DNA of 64,000 nucleotides from Geothrix sp. (GCA_019449415.1 JAGRPP010000017.1:248001-312000), one strand, 5' to 3'. Shown: positions 18,132-30,268, numbered from the stretch's first letter. The notes: a model not told the origin generated them from the sequence alone. Numbers and translations are program-made.

Positions 18132-19391
18132 TCAGGCCACCCAGGTTTCCAGGCCTTCGAGGATGTCCCGCACGCCGGGGCCGAAGCGGGCGTTGCTGAG
18201 CCAGTCGAGGCCGGCGGGCAGGCCTTCGACCGCCGTCTTCACCCGGGCCCGGTGGCCCAGCTCGGGGCGCGGGATGGCGCGTTCCGCGCGCTCGTGGCGC
18301 GTGGCCACGGGCTCGCCGAGACTGGGAATCCAGAACTTCAGCCGCGCCTGGATGCCCTCCCAGGTCTCGAGGTCCGCGGGCTTGCCGAAGGCGCCGCCGA
18401 TGAAGCTGCGGAGCTGCATGAGACCCTCCGGCGCGCTCTGGGGATCCATCCAGGAAGGCACCAGGGAGCCCAGGTACCCGCGGCCTTCGGGGGGATGGAT
18501 GAGGAAGCCGAAGCTGTCCTTCAGGGCCGGCAGCGGCGCGTGGCGGCTGTGCCAGAGGTCCACGGAAGTGTAGGGGATGGCCGCCAGGGCCTCGGCGCTT
18601 TGCGCAGCCACGGAGCCCAGCAGGATCGCGGCCTCATAGGCGGGCAGCGCCAGCACCACCCGATCGGCCTCGCGGATTTCGCCGCCGCCGCTCACGCGCC
18701 AGCGACCGCCGGGCAGCGCCTCCAGCCGCTCGGCGCGGAGGCCTGGGCGCACGGACGCTAGCTTGGCCGCGAGGCGGATGGGCAGCTGGCCCATGCCGCC
18801 TTCGGGCACCACCATGTGGCTCACGCCGCCCTTGCGGATGCCATTCACCAGGCTGCCCGTGGCCTCCCACTGGCGCAGCTTGGGGATGGCGTCCACGGAC
18901 AGGATCTCCGCGGGCGCGGCCAGCACCCCCGCGATCATGGACGGCAGCAGCTCCGTGGCCACGCCCTTGCCCAGGCGCCGGGTGATGAAGGCGCTGAGCC
19001 CCTCCTCGGGCTCTCCCGGCCGCACGGGCTGGAAGGGCTCCAGCATCATGCGGAGCTTGGCGCCCAGGGGCATCAGCGGCGAAGTCATCAGCCCCACGGG
19101 TGAAGCGGGCACGGGGATGAGCCGCCCGCCCTTCCCCACCCAGCGGGCGCCGGTGCCGGGCGACTTGAACGGCAGGTCGATGGCGCTGAAGAGGCGGTCC
19201 ACCGCCGTGCCCTTCTGCCACAGCACGCCCTGGGGTCCAGTCTCGAAGTGGCCGCCTTCCCATGGCAGGGTCTTCATCCAGCCGCCCACGGTGGCCCCGG
19301 CCTCCCAGACCTCCACGGCCTCGCCGCGCTGCTGCAGGTGCCAAGCGGCCGCCAGGCCCGTCACGCCTCCGCCGAGGATCAGGGTGCTCAT
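18132..19391 (-). CDS. hemY: Protoporphyrinogen oxidase HemY-type
   Basis: A 419-residue FAD-dependent oxidase converting (copro)protoporphyrinogen to the porphyrin. It opens with the dinucleotide-binding motif LILGGGVTGLAAAWHLQQRG and keeps HemY features such as GPQGVLW and DLETWEGIQ. The ATG overlaps the hemH stop by 4 bp (ATGA), so the two are translationally coupled. HemY enzymes generally use O2, which is notable if the host is an anaerobe or facultative iron reducer. Confidence 0.9.
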   Translation of the reverse strand: MSTLILGGGVTGLAAAWHLQQRGEAVEVWEAGATVGGWMKTLPWEGGHFETGPQGVLWQKGTAVDRLFSAIDLPFKSPGTGARWVGKGGRLIPVPASPVGLMTSPLMPLGAKLRMMLEPFQPVRPGEPEEGLSAFITRRLGKGVATELLPSMIAGVLAAPAEILSVDAIPKLRQWEATGSLVNGIRKGGVSHMVVPEGGMGQLPIRLAAKLASVRPGLRAERLEALPGGRWRVSGGGEIREADRVVLALPAYEAAILLGSVAAQSAEALAAIPYTSVDLWHSRHAPLPALKDSFGFLIHPPEGRGYLGSLVPSWMDPQSAPEGLMQLRSFIGGAFGKPADLETWEGIQARLKFWIPSLGEPVATRHERAERAIPRPELGHRARVKTAVEGLPAGLDWLSNARFGPGVRDILEGLETWVA

Positions 19392-20335
19392 GGGAGGATC
19401 TCCAGGACGCGCCGCGTGAGGCAGCGGATGTAGGCGGGATCGGTGCCGGGGGCGGCCACGCGGCGGTAGGTGCGGATGCCCGCCTTGTCGGCCACATGCC
19501 GGTATTCGATGTCCAGCTCGTGCAGGGTCTCGATGTGCTCGCTCACGAAGCTCATGGGCACGACGATCACATCCTTGCCGCCCATGGACTCCAGCACACT
19601 CTTCAGGGGCGGCTCCAGCCAGCGCACGGGCCCCGTGCGGCTCTGGTAGGCCAGCAGATACCCGCCGGGAATCTCGCCGATCCGCGCCATGAGCGCATCC
19701 CGGGTGGCGTGGATCTCCTTCTCGTAGGGATCGCCCGCCTCAATCTGGCGCACGGGCAGGCTGTGGGCGCTGAAGATCACGGTGGCCCCCGGGAGCTCGC
19801 TGAGCGCCGCCCGGAGCGGCCGTTCCAGCGAATCGAGATAGTCGGGATCGGTGGCGTAGTGATCCACCCCGGGCAGGATCTCCATCCCGGCCTTGGCCGC
19901 CTCGATGGCCAGTTCCCGCAGGCTGGAGCCCGTGGTGGCGCGGCAGTCGTGGGGATAGAGCGTCACCGGCACCAGCTTTTGGATGCCCCCCCGCTTCAGG
20001 GCCTTCAGCAGCCCCTCGGCCCGCGGCGCGGCATAGCGGAAGCAGAGCTTCACGGGTTCTGTGCGCCCCGCGGCGCGCAAGGCCGAGCGCAGGGCCGAAG
20101 CCTGGTAGGCGCTTTCCCGCAGCAGCGGCGAGCCACCGCCGATCTCGGCGTAGCGGCCCTTCGCGCCGGGAGCCCGCAGCTTCGCGATGAGCCTCGAGAA
20201 AGGCCCCTGCAGCCAGGCTGGGCCCGGCAGCCGGATCAGATCCCGGTCACCGAACAGCGCCGCCAGGAACGGCTCCACCTGGTCCAGGTTCACCGGGCCG
20301 CCGAGGTTCAGGAGCAGGATCGCCGTGTCTCGCAT
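19388..20335 (-). CDS. hemH: Ferrochelatase
   Basis: A 315-residue enzyme inserting Fe2+ into (copro)porphyrin. Family motifs are LLLNLGGP at the N-terminus, FSAHSLP with the metal-binding histidine, and FVSEHIETLHELDIEY with the conserved acidic residues. First gene of the hemH-hemY pair, overlapping it by 4 bp. Normal length. Confidence 0.95.
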   Translation of the reverse strand: MRDTAILLLNLGGPVNLDQVEPFLAALFGDRDLIRLPGPAWLQGPFSRLIAKLRAPGAKGRYAEIGGGSPLLRESAYQASALRSALRAAGRTEPVKLCFRYAAPRAEGLLKALKRGGIQKLVPVTLYPHDCRATTGSSLRELAIEAAKAGMEILPGVDHYATDPDYLDSLERPLRAALSELPGATVIFSAHSLPVRQIEAGDPYEKEIHATRDALMARIGEIPGGYLLAYQSRTGPVRWLEPPLKSVLESMGGKDVIVVPMSFVSEHIETLHELDIEYRHVADKAGIRTYRRVAAPGTDPAYIRCLTRRVLEILP

Positions 20336-20464
20336 CGACTTCCACCTTACTTGAGACTTGCTGGAACATTCGTCACGGAACCCTGGACAGGTCCTGTGCG
20401 GACAGGAAATTCCGCCCGGACCCGGGCCGACCCACTAGACTGATATCGAGACTGGAGATCAGCC

Positions 20465-21013
20465 ATGCCCCTGTCCACCCCGCCATCCCCCCTGCTTTCC
20501 GCTTCGCAGGCCGCCGCCCTGGCCCCCTTCGCCGCCCTGCCCGACGAAACCCGCCTCTGGCTCCTCGCCTTCGACCGTCCCGTGGAGGCCGCCCTCCTGG
20601 CCCCCGAGGTCGAGGCGCTCCTGGGCCGCTGGCGGCACAAGGGCGTCGAATACCACGCCACCTGGACCGTCCTGGAAGGCCGCATCCTGGCCGTGGCGGA
20701 GCCCACGCTGGCGACCCAGCCTTCGGGCTGCGCCATCGACGGCATGCTGCGCGGCATGCACCAGCTGGCCGGCCGCCTGAACCTGACCCTGCTCGACCCC
20801 CAGGCCGTCCTCGCCCGGCTGTCCGGGGGCCTGCGCGCCTTCGACCGGGCCGAGTTGGAGGCCCGCCTGGCGGACGGCACCTTGGAGGGGACCACGCCGC
20901 TGCTGGACCTGACCCTCTTCAATCTGGGCGATCTGCGCCAGGGACGCCTGGAGCGCCCCCTGGCCGCCACCTGGATCGGCCGGAAGTACCTGCGGACCGT
21001 GCCTTCGGCCTGA
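20465..21013 (+). CDS. Conserved hypothetical protein
   Basis: A 182-residue soluble protein with LPDETRLWLLAFDRP, RWRHKGVEYHATW and SGCAIDGMLRGMHQLA. The pattern recalls a conserved family (often labelled ABC transporter ATPase by error) known from Bacteroidota, where a GCSID-like motif is conserved; no Walker motif is visible here. Divergent from hemH, convergent with the next gene across a strong terminator. Confidence 0.75.
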   Translation: MPLSTPPSPLLSASQAAALAPFAALPDETRLWLLAFDRPVEAALLAPEVEALLGRWRHKGVEYHATWTVLEGRILAVAEPTLATQPSGCAIDGMLRGMHQLAGRLNLTLLDPQAVLARLSGGLRAFDRAELEARLADGTLEGTTPLLDLTLFNLGDLRQGRLERPLAATWIGRKYLRTVPSA

Positions 21014-21041
21014 TCCGAGACTGCGGGGCATCGTCCCGCAA

Positions 21042-21078
21042 AACGAAAACGAGGCGGCCAGGCCGCCTCGTTTTCGTT
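21042..21078. terminator. Bidirectional terminator
   Basis: A near-perfect stem: AACGAAAACGAGGCGGCC (21042-21059) pairs with GGCCGCCTCGTTTTCGTT (21061-21078). The A-rich and T-rich outer arms suit termination in both directions between two convergent genes. Confidence 0.85.
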
Positions 21079-21092
21079 GGAATGATGAGGGT

Positions 21093-21497
21093 CTAGAAGA
21101 TCGACTCACCCGGCTTGCGGCGCCAGCCCTCGGAGCGCTTGGGCGCGTCCGCCTTGGGCTTGGCGTCCTTGGCGGCGGCCAGCGTCTGCAGCAGGGAGCC
21201 GCCCATCTTGGAAGCCACGCTCTTGGCCAGGGCCGGGGCCGCGGGAACCATGGGGGCGCTCACGGGGCCCGACACGGAACCCTCGGGGGCGGTGGCGGAC
21301 TTGGCGGTGATCTCCTTCAGGCGCTTCTCGTACCAAACCTTCCGCTTGGGATCGATGACGCGCATGTTGGCGGCCTTCTCCCCCTTCTTGAGGACCTTGG
21401 GCTTGGGCTTCTCACGGTCTTCCCGCAACACGGAATCGGGCTTTGCAGCTTCTTCGAGGATCTTCGCCAGGTTGCCAAGGCCACGCAGGGTCATCAT
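21093..21497 (-). CDS. Hypothetical Lys/Ala-rich protein
   Basis: A 134-residue protein of unknown function. Charged N-terminal half (EDREKPKPKVLKKGEKAANM) with VIDPKRKVWYEKRLKEI, then an Ala/Pro/Val-rich middle and a basic tail (SEGWRRKPGESIF). No domain recognised and no signal peptide. Convergent with the gene before it. Confidence 0.6.
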   Translation of the reverse strand: MMTLRGLGNLAKILEEAAKPDSVLREDREKPKPKVLKKGEKAANMRVIDPKRKVWYEKRLKEITAKSATAPEGSVSGPVSAPMVPAAPALAKSVASKMGGSLLQTLAAAKDAKPKADAPKRSEGWRRKPGESIF

Positions 21498-21638
21498 GTG
21501 CGGTTGTTACTCCAGAAGGGGCCACGGGCCACCGTTCATAAGAGTAGCGGCAGAGCCTTTGCTTACATAGTGATTTTAGGCACGAGCTGCGTTTTTTTCG
21601 CCGCCCGGGGGTCCCCGGTGCCTGGGACACTGGACCTC

Positions 21639-22490
21639 ATGGCAACCTCGACCGCCTCGATGAAGGCCCGGCTGGACGGGCTCTGCGCCCGCTACGACAC
21701 GGCCGGGGCCCTGGAGAAGGATCCCCTGAGCCTCCCGCTCACCTACGACGGCCCCCTGGACCGGGAGGTCGCCGCCTTCGTGGCCGCCCACCTGGCCTAT
21801 GGGCGGGTGGACCCCATGATCCGGGCGGTACGGACCGCCCTGGCCCCCCTGGGCCCGCAGCCCGCGGCTTGGCTCCGGGATTGCTCCGAACCGGCCGCCC
21901 GGAAGGAGTTGAGCCGGGCCCTGGCCTCCTGGGTCTGGCGCTTCCACACCGGCGCCGATCTCACGGCCTGGCTGCTGGCCTGGAAGCGGCTCGACGCGGA
22001 GAGCGGAGCCGGCCTCGAATCCCACCTGGTTCCGGCCCCCGGGGAGGCGCCCGACGAGGCCCTCTCCCGGCTGGTGCAGCGGCTCCGAGCCGACCTCCCA
22101 GCGTCCTACGGCGCCCGCTTCTCCCTGCCCGATCCCCGCGAAGGCGCCGCCTGCAAACGGTGGCGCATGTTCCTCCGCTGGATGGTGCGCTCGGGCTGGC
22201 CCGACCTCGGCCTCTGGACCCGCCTTTCCGCCGATCAGCTGATCATCCCCCTGGATACCCATGTGGCGCGGGTCTCGCGCTTCATCGGGCTCACCCGCCG
22301 TGCCACGCCCGACGGAAAGATGGCCCTCGAGATCACCGAGGCCCTGCGCCGCCTGGATCCGGCCGATCCCCTGCGCTACGACTTCGCCCTCAGCCACCTG
22401 GGCATCATGGGCGATTGCCCGGGGATCCGCAGTCTGCCGTCCTGTGCCCCCTGCCCCCTCGTGGCGGTGTGCAGGGCCGGCAAGCGTTGA
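21639..22490 (+). CDS. TIGR02757/DUF2400 family protein
   Basis: A 283-residue protein with LPLTYDGPLDREVAAFVAAHLAYG, WRMFLRWMVRSGWPDLGLW, LIIPLDTHVARVSRFIGL and a C-terminal cysteine cluster CPGIRSLPSCAPCPLVAVC. This is the TIGR02757 family, a helix-hairpin-helix DNA-glycosylase-like fold with a cysteine set that suggests an iron-sulfur cluster. ATG at 21639 gives the expected N-terminus; the frame extends upstream without similarity. Confidence 0.82.
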   Translation: MATSTASMKARLDGLCARYDTAGALEKDPLSLPLTYDGPLDREVAAFVAAHLAYGRVDPMIRAVRTALAPLGPQPAAWLRDCSEPAARKELSRALASWVWRFHTGADLTAWLLAWKRLDAESGAGLESHLVPAPGEAPDEALSRLVQRLRADLPASYGARFSLPDPREGAACKRWRMFLRWMVRSGWPDLGLWTRLSADQLIIPLDTHVARVSRFIGLTRRATPDGKMALEITEALRRLDPADPLRYDFALSHLGIMGDCPGIRSLPSCAPCPLVAVCRAGKR

Positions 22491-22529
22491 CGCGAAGCCG
22501 GAGGGCCCGGGTGGATCCGCGGGAACAGA

Positions 22530-23171
22530 TCAGCGGGAGCCGCCGGGAAAGCCCACGGACTGAGCCAGCAGGATGAGCTGATCGGGCCGGAGGGCGAGGC
22601 GGGGGGCCAGGAGGGCCCGGTCCACATAGGCCCGGGCGCCGGTGGCCAGGCCCGTCGAGGCGCAATAGAGGTAGATGTTCTGGGAGATGTAGCCGGCATT
22701 GGCGTGGGCCCACTCCCGGCGCTGCTCCAGGGGGCCCGTTCCCGTCTTCGCCAGATCCGCCACGAGGACCAGCGTGACGGGGGCGTGCTGGACGAAGGTC
22801 TGGGTGCCCCCGAAGGCCCGCAGGTCGCCCGGCGCCACGGGATCCAGCCGGTGGGCCTGGGCCTGGTAGCGGTAGGCGCCCTTTTTCAGCAGGACATAGA
22901 GGTCGATCTCCTGAGTGTTCCGGGCGGAGGGCGCCGTGCGCTTCCCATCGGGGCGGTTGACCCCGAAGGCGGCCCACAGGAGGTCCGAAAGCTGCTGCAG
23001 CGGCAGCTCCCGCTTGTCGAAGGCGCGGGAGGTCGAGCGCAGGGCCAGGGCCTCCATGAGCGGCCGCCCCCCGGTCTTCTGGGGCGCCGGCAGCTCCAGC
23101 GGAGCCTGCACCTGGGCGAGCAGCACACTCGCGGACAGGAGCGCGGAGGCAAGGGCGACGCCGATCTTCAT
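22530..23171 (-). CDS. Exported SagB/ThcOx-type nitroreductase
   Basis: A 213-residue FMN-dependent nitroreductase-fold protein with a signal peptide (MKIGVALASALLSASVLLAQ). The domain starts with LALRSTSRAFDKRELPL and has LLWAAFGVNRPDGKRTAPSARNTQEI, the SagB/ThcOx-type pattern, with HANAGYISQNIYLYCASTGL later. Probably acts in the periplasm; substrate unknown. Confidence 0.8.
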   Translation of the reverse strand: MKIGVALASALLSASVLLAQVQAPLELPAPQKTGGRPLMEALALRSTSRAFDKRELPLQQLSDLLWAAFGVNRPDGKRTAPSARNTQEIDLYVLLKKGAYRYQAQAHRLDPVAPGDLRAFGGTQTFVQHAPVTLVLVADLAKTGTGPLEQRREWAHANAGYISQNIYLYCASTGLATGARAYVDRALLAPRLALRPDQLILLAQSVGFPGGSR

Positions 23172-23538
23172 CGAACACCTCGGGGACCATGAGCGTGGGG
23201 AGAATCGGGGCGGACACCCCGGCCCGGCTCGGTCTGCGGCCCCATCTTAGTCGAAGATGATCGATAGGTTGAATATTCGGTCCTTGAGCCCGGCCCCTTT
23301 GCGCCCAGGCGCAAAGGGGCCGGGCTTACCACGGCACTCGGGGGAACGACTTAGGGCTGCTTCTTCCGATCTGACCCGGTTCATCGCACCCCGATGCATG
23401 GGGCCCGGCTTGGATTCAGACTACCCGGGAAGCGCCCCGCAGCACCAGCAGGAGGCCCCTCGGCAGAGGGGCACCGCTGCTCGAAGTGATGGATTTCATG
23501 GCCTTTTTTAATCAGTGGAAAAATACGGTGCCTGACCC
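23172..23538. other. Gene-free stretch upstream of nrdJ
   Basis: No coding region is supported here. It holds a 40-bp perfect palindrome (23287-23326) and, at 23518-23540, AAAAATACGGTGCCTGACCC, which resembles a conserved end sequence seen with REP-associated transposase elements. It could be a degraded small mobile element. No B12-riboswitch core was found. Confidence 0.4.
23287..23326. repeat. 40-bp perfect palindrome
   Basis: A perfect 19-bp inverted repeat (23287-23305 with 23308-23326) separated by CA; arm core GGCCCCTTTGCGCC. No T-run. It lies in the divergent region between the nitroreductase and nrdJ. Confidence 0.8.
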
Positions 23539-23620
23539 TTGACACCCCTACATGTTGGGGCCATCCTTTTCTCCCGGCACAACCCCTAGAGGTCACCTCA
23601 AAGTTCCCCATGTTCTGGGG
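23539..23620 (+). promoter_or_regulatory. Predicted nrdJ promoter with NrdR-like palindromes
   Basis: TTGACA at 23539-23544 is a perfect -35 hexamer; a weak -10 candidate lies at 23562-23567. The spacer holds the near-palindrome CCCCTACATGTTGGGG (23545-23560), which agrees with the known NrdR box in its C, W, A, T, W, G core positions. A second similar element, CCCCATGTTCTGGGG (23606-23620), follows about 60 bp downstream. This supports repression of nrdJ by NrdR; binding is inferred. Confidence 0.5.
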
Positions 23621-23696
23621 ATGGCTTTGCGCACCTCGTGGGAAGGCCGTGTCTTTCGAACCGTCCTTCTCCACTCCATCACCCAGGACAGCCCCC

Positions 23697-27095
<3,399 letters not shown>

Positions 27096-27105
27096 AAAAC
27101 GATTC

Positions 27106-27172
27106 AGCCACAAAGAACACAAAGGGCACAAAAGGGAGCTTTCTCTTTGTGCCCTTTGTGTCCTTTGTGGCT
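27106..27172. terminator. Long palindrome after nrdJ
   Basis: Two 27-nt arms (27106-27132 and 27146-27172) pair at 26 of 27 positions around a 13-nt loop. The arms are built from repeated CACAAAGG units. It follows the nrdJ stop by about ten bases. It probably serves as a terminator or mRNA end and belongs to a dispersed intergenic palindrome class. Confidence 0.7.
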
Positions 27173-27202
27173 AATTTCTTCATTCCCATCGGATGATGAG
27201 CC

Positions 27203-27973
27203 ATGCCCGATCCTCTTGACCCCACCGCCCTGGACCTGGCCTCGGACCCGGAGCTGGGGCCCTTGCTGGCGGCGCATCCGGACATTGCGCCGCTGCGGTT
27301 CCGGGATGGCGAGCTCCTGGTGGTGGAGGGGGAGGATTCTCAGGATCTGTTCATCGTGCGCAAGGGCAGCCTGGTGGTGGAGAAGGCCCTGCCGGACGGC
27401 ACGATGCGGCCCCTGGCCCAGCTGGAGTGCGCGTTGGACGCGCCCGTCATCATCGGCGAGATGGCCTACTTCGGGGCCCAGCGCCGCACGGCCACGGTGC
27501 GCGCCGTGGGGAGCTGCCAGGCCCTGCACCTGAAGCCCGCCCACCTGGACGCCATCATGGCGGGCTTCCCCGGCCTCACCCGCATCCTCTGCCGCCAGTT
27601 CACCTCGCGTCTGAAGGAAGCCAACGACGAGCTGCGCGACCTGCGGGCCCGCTTCGATCTGGCGGCCCAGCGCCGCATGGTGCAACCCGGCGAGGTGATC
27701 TTCGAGGCGGGGGCGAAGGCCGAGGCCCTGTTCCAGCTGGCTCTGGGGACCGTGCGCCTCACCGAGGCCACCGGCACGCGCCTCCTGCGCGCGGAGGATC
27801 TGCCCGGTGGCTACCTGGGCCTGGCGGCCTACCTGCGCCAGCGCCCGCACGCCGCCACGGCCACCGCCGAAGAGGCCTGCTTCCTGGCGGTGATCCCGGC
27901 TTCGCGCCGAGCGGCCTTCCTGCGCACCCAGCCGGAACTGGCGCTGAAGCTCATGGAGACCGAGGGGAACTGA
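27203..27973 (+). CDS. Protein with two cyclic-nucleotide-binding domains
   Basis: A 256-residue protein with a Crp-like cNMP-binding domain at about residues 25-125; its phosphate-binding cassette GEMAYFGAQRRTATV keeps the Gly-Glu and Arg-Arg-Thr-Ala pattern. A second, degenerate domain (MVQPGEVIFEAGAKAEALF) fills the C-terminal half. There is no helix-turn-helix, so it is not a classic Crp regulator. Role unknown. Confidence 0.8.
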   Translation: MPDPLDPTALDLASDPELGPLLAAHPDIAPLRFRDGELLVVEGEDSQDLFIVRKGSLVVEKALPDGTMRPLAQLECALDAPVIIGEMAYFGAQRRTATVRAVGSCQALHLKPAHLDAIMAGFPGLTRILCRQFTSRLKEANDELRDLRARFDLAAQRRMVQPGEVIFEAGAKAEALFQLALGTVRLTEATGTRLLRAEDLPGGYLGLAAYLRQRPHAATATAEEACFLAVIPASRRAAFLRTQPELALKLMETEGN

Positions 27974-27978
27974 GGGTC

Positions 27979-28731
27979 TCAGGCCCCGGCTTCCAACCCC
28001 GCTTCGGTCACGGCCGCGTCCAGCATCCACCGCGCGATGCTCAGCGGCCCGGGCAGCGGCGGCAGCGCATCCAGGCGGAACCAGCGGGCGTCCTCCAGCT
28101 CGGCGGGATCGGGCCGCAGCTCACCCGATAGGTGCTCGGCCAGGAAGGCCACCATGAGCCCGTTGGGAAAGGGCCAGGGTTGGCTGCCGAAGTAGCGCAG
28201 GCCCTGGATGCGGATGCCCAGTTCCTCGGCCACCTCCCGGTGCACGGCCTGCTCCAGGGATTCTCCGGGTTCCGTGAAACCCGCGATGGCGCTGTACACG
28301 CCGGGCTTGAAGTGGGGCGACCGCGCCAGGGCCAGCTCCCGATCCCGGCCTTCCCCGCGGGAGATGAGCACGATGATGGCCGTGGCGTTCGAGGGGAAGA
28401 CCGCTAGGCCGCAGGCCGGGCAGCGTCGGCCGTGGCCTTCACCGGGCTCCAGGGCCGTGGCACAGCGGCCGCAGAAGCGGTGGCCCGCCGCCCACTCCAG
28501 CCACTGGTAGGCGCGGCCGGCACGGACCCAGGCCTCGAGATCCATCCGGGCGAAAGCCTCCCGGAGGCTCATGGCTTCCACCCCTTCGGGCACGGCCTGC
28601 TCTCCGGCCACCTTCAGGGCCAGATGCCCCTCGGGCAGCCGCAGGCTGAGCTCGGCCTCGACCTCGGGAAGCACTGATCCAGAGGGAAGCCACAGGCGGT
28701 CCCCCTGGAAGACGATCCGTACCTCGCTCAC
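27979..28731 (-). CDS. nudC: NADH pyrophosphatase NudC
   Basis: A 250-residue Nudix hydrolase that cleaves NAD(H) and can remove NAD caps from RNA. Visible are a four-cysteine zinc site (CGRC...CPAC), the Nudix box GFTEPGESLEQAVHREVAEE and the NudC-specific SQPWPFPN motif. GTG start at 28731 with GGGAG upstream. Convergent with the cNMP-binding gene. Confidence 0.93.
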   Translation of the reverse strand: MSEVRIVFQGDRLWLPSGSVLPEVEAELSLRLPEGHLALKVAGEQAVPEGVEAMSLREAFARMDLEAWVRAGRAYQWLEWAAGHRFCGRCATALEPGEGHGRRCPACGLAVFPSNATAIIVLISRGEGRDRELALARSPHFKPGVYSAIAGFTEPGESLEQAVHREVAEELGIRIQGLRYFGSQPWPFPNGLMVAFLAEHLSGELRPDPAELEDARWFRLDALPPLPGPLSIARWMLDAAVTEAGLEAGA

Positions 28732-28755
28732 CCCATCTCCCAGCAGGCGGCCTAG

Positions 28756-29058
28756 CTAGCGCCGGTCATGGCCCTTGCGGTCATCGCGCCGATCATCCCT
28801 ACGGTCGTCGCGCTTGCCCTGGCCCTTGTGCTTGCCCTGGTCGTGGTGCTCCCGCTTGGGCTTCCGCTCGACCCGGCGGCCTTCCCGGCCGTCCTTCGGG
28901 GAGCGCGGCGCCGCGGGCGCCGGAGCCGGCTTCTTGGAGAGGCCCAGGGGATCCGGGAGGTTCAGCGGGTTGGGGATCTGGGCCAGGAGCAGGGAACTGC
29001 CAAACATCAGGGCCATCAGCGTACGGGTCATGCGGGTCATACGGGTCATACGGGTCAT
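28756..29058 (-). CDS. Small exported basic protein, unknown function
   Basis: About 100 residues. RBS GGGAGG precedes the ATG at 29058. The gene opens with four in-frame copies of a 9-bp unit (ATGACCCGY), giving MTRMTRMTRMTR and four possible starts, then a hydrophobic signal segment (TLMALMFGSSLLLAQ), a Pro/Ala-rich stretch and a highly charged tail with repeated DDRR. No domain recognised. Confidence 0.65.
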   Translation of the reverse strand: MTRMTRMTRMTRTLMALMFGSSLLLAQIPNPLNLPDPLGLSKKPAPAPAAPRSPKDGREGRRVERKPKREHHDQGKHKGQGKRDDRRDDRRDDRKGHDRR

Positions 29059-29157
29059 GGGGTTCCTCCCGGGACGGGTCTGCAAGAGGCAGCGTTCCGC
29101 CGTGCCGAAGTCCCATGCTACTCCCTTGGGAGCGCGGCCCCAGCCCGGCGGTTCCGG

Positions 29158-30267
29158 CTACACGAAGGCCACCGCATGCACGGGCGGCAGGTGCTCGGCG
29201 AGGGTGAGCCAGCTGTCGCCGCCATCCTCGCTGATCCACACCGACCCGGTGGTGGAGCCGAAGGCCAGGCGCTCGCCGGTGGCATCGAGATCCAGGGCGT
29301 GGCGGTAGACCAGATCGTAGGCCCAGGCCTGCGGCAGGCCCCGGTGCAGGGTTTCGAAGGTGCGGCCGCCGTCGCGGGTGCGGTTCACCACCACGCGCCC
29401 CTCGGCGGGAATGCGCCGCTCGTCCTTGATGGCGGGCACGAACCAGGCCGTGTCCGGATCCTTTGGATGCACCACCACGGGGAAGCCGAAGACCGAGGGC
29501 TTCACCTCCGTGATCTCCGTCCAGCTCATGGCGTTGTCGGTGCTGCGGAAGATGCCGTTGTGGTGCTGCACCCAGTAGGTGTCCGGGGCCGCGGGGCACT
29601 GCACCATGCGATGGGGATCCTGGGATTCGGGGGCCTCCACCAGCTCGGGGGGTGCGTAGTCGGCGCGCATGCCCTTGGTGTGGGCCGTCCAAGTCCGACC
29701 CAGATCGGTGGTGATCCACACCCCTCCGCTGGAGACGGCCACCGCCACGCGGTTGCCGTCCCTGGGATCCACGCAGATGGAGTGGATGCCAGGGGCATCG
29801 GCGCCGCCGCCCATCCACTTCCGGCGCTCGGGCATGTTCCAGAGGGATTCCACCATCTGCCAGGTGTCGCCGTGGTCCTCGCTCCAGAAGAGCCCGCCGG
29901 GCAGCGTACCCGCCCAGAGCAGGCCTGGTTGCGAGGCGAGGCCCGGCGCCAGGGACCAGAAGCGGATGAGGCGCCAGGGGATCTCCCGGCCCAGGAAGTC
30001 CTTTTCGACATGGCCCTCGGGCGGCGTGGGGTAGGCGGGCACGCCGATCTCGGCCCAGGTGGCGCCGCGGTCCCGGGAGCGGTGAAGCTTCGCGCCGAAG
30101 TGGCCATGGTCCAGGGCCGCGTACCAGGCGCCATCCCGCGGGTCCTGCTGGGTCAGCGAGACATTGTCGCCCAAGAAGGACACGCCCTCGAGGGCCCAGC
30201 CTCCCTTCCCCTGCCGCCGGGCGGAGAAGAGCCCCTTGCGCGTCGAAATCAGCAGCTGGTCGGACAT
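29158..30267 (-). CDS. BNR/sialidase-like beta-propeller protein
   Basis: A 369-residue protein with repeated Asp-box-like motifs (SRDRGATWAEIG, SEDHGDTWQMV, TTDLGRTWTAH, SEDGGDSWLTL), the sialidase/BNR propeller signature. No signal peptide, so probably cytoplasmic. It starts one base after the stop of the MoaD-like gene, indicating an operon. Propeller certain; glycosidase activity is not shown. Confidence 0.85.
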   Translation of the reverse strand: MSDQLLISTRKGLFSARRQGKGGWALEGVSFLGDNVSLTQQDPRDGAWYAALDHGHFGAKLHRSRDRGATWAEIGVPAYPTPPEGHVEKDFLGREIPWRLIRFWSLAPGLASQPGLLWAGTLPGGLFWSEDHGDTWQMVESLWNMPERRKWMGGGADAPGIHSICVDPRDGNRVAVAVSSGGVWITTDLGRTWTAHTKGMRADYAPPELVEAPESQDPHRMVQCPAAPDTYWVQHHNGIFRSTDNAMSWTEITEVKPSVFGFPVVVHPKDPDTAWFVPAIKDERRIPAEGRVVVNRTRDGGRTFETLHRGLPQAWAYDLVYRHALDLDATGERLAFGSTTGSVWISEDGGDSWLTLAEHLPPVHAVAFV

Positions 30268-30268
30268 G

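Noticed and set aside
23172..23696. Cobalamin riboswitch before the B12-dependent reductase
   Set aside because: No B12-box core or fitting helices were found; palindromic operator elements explain the region better.
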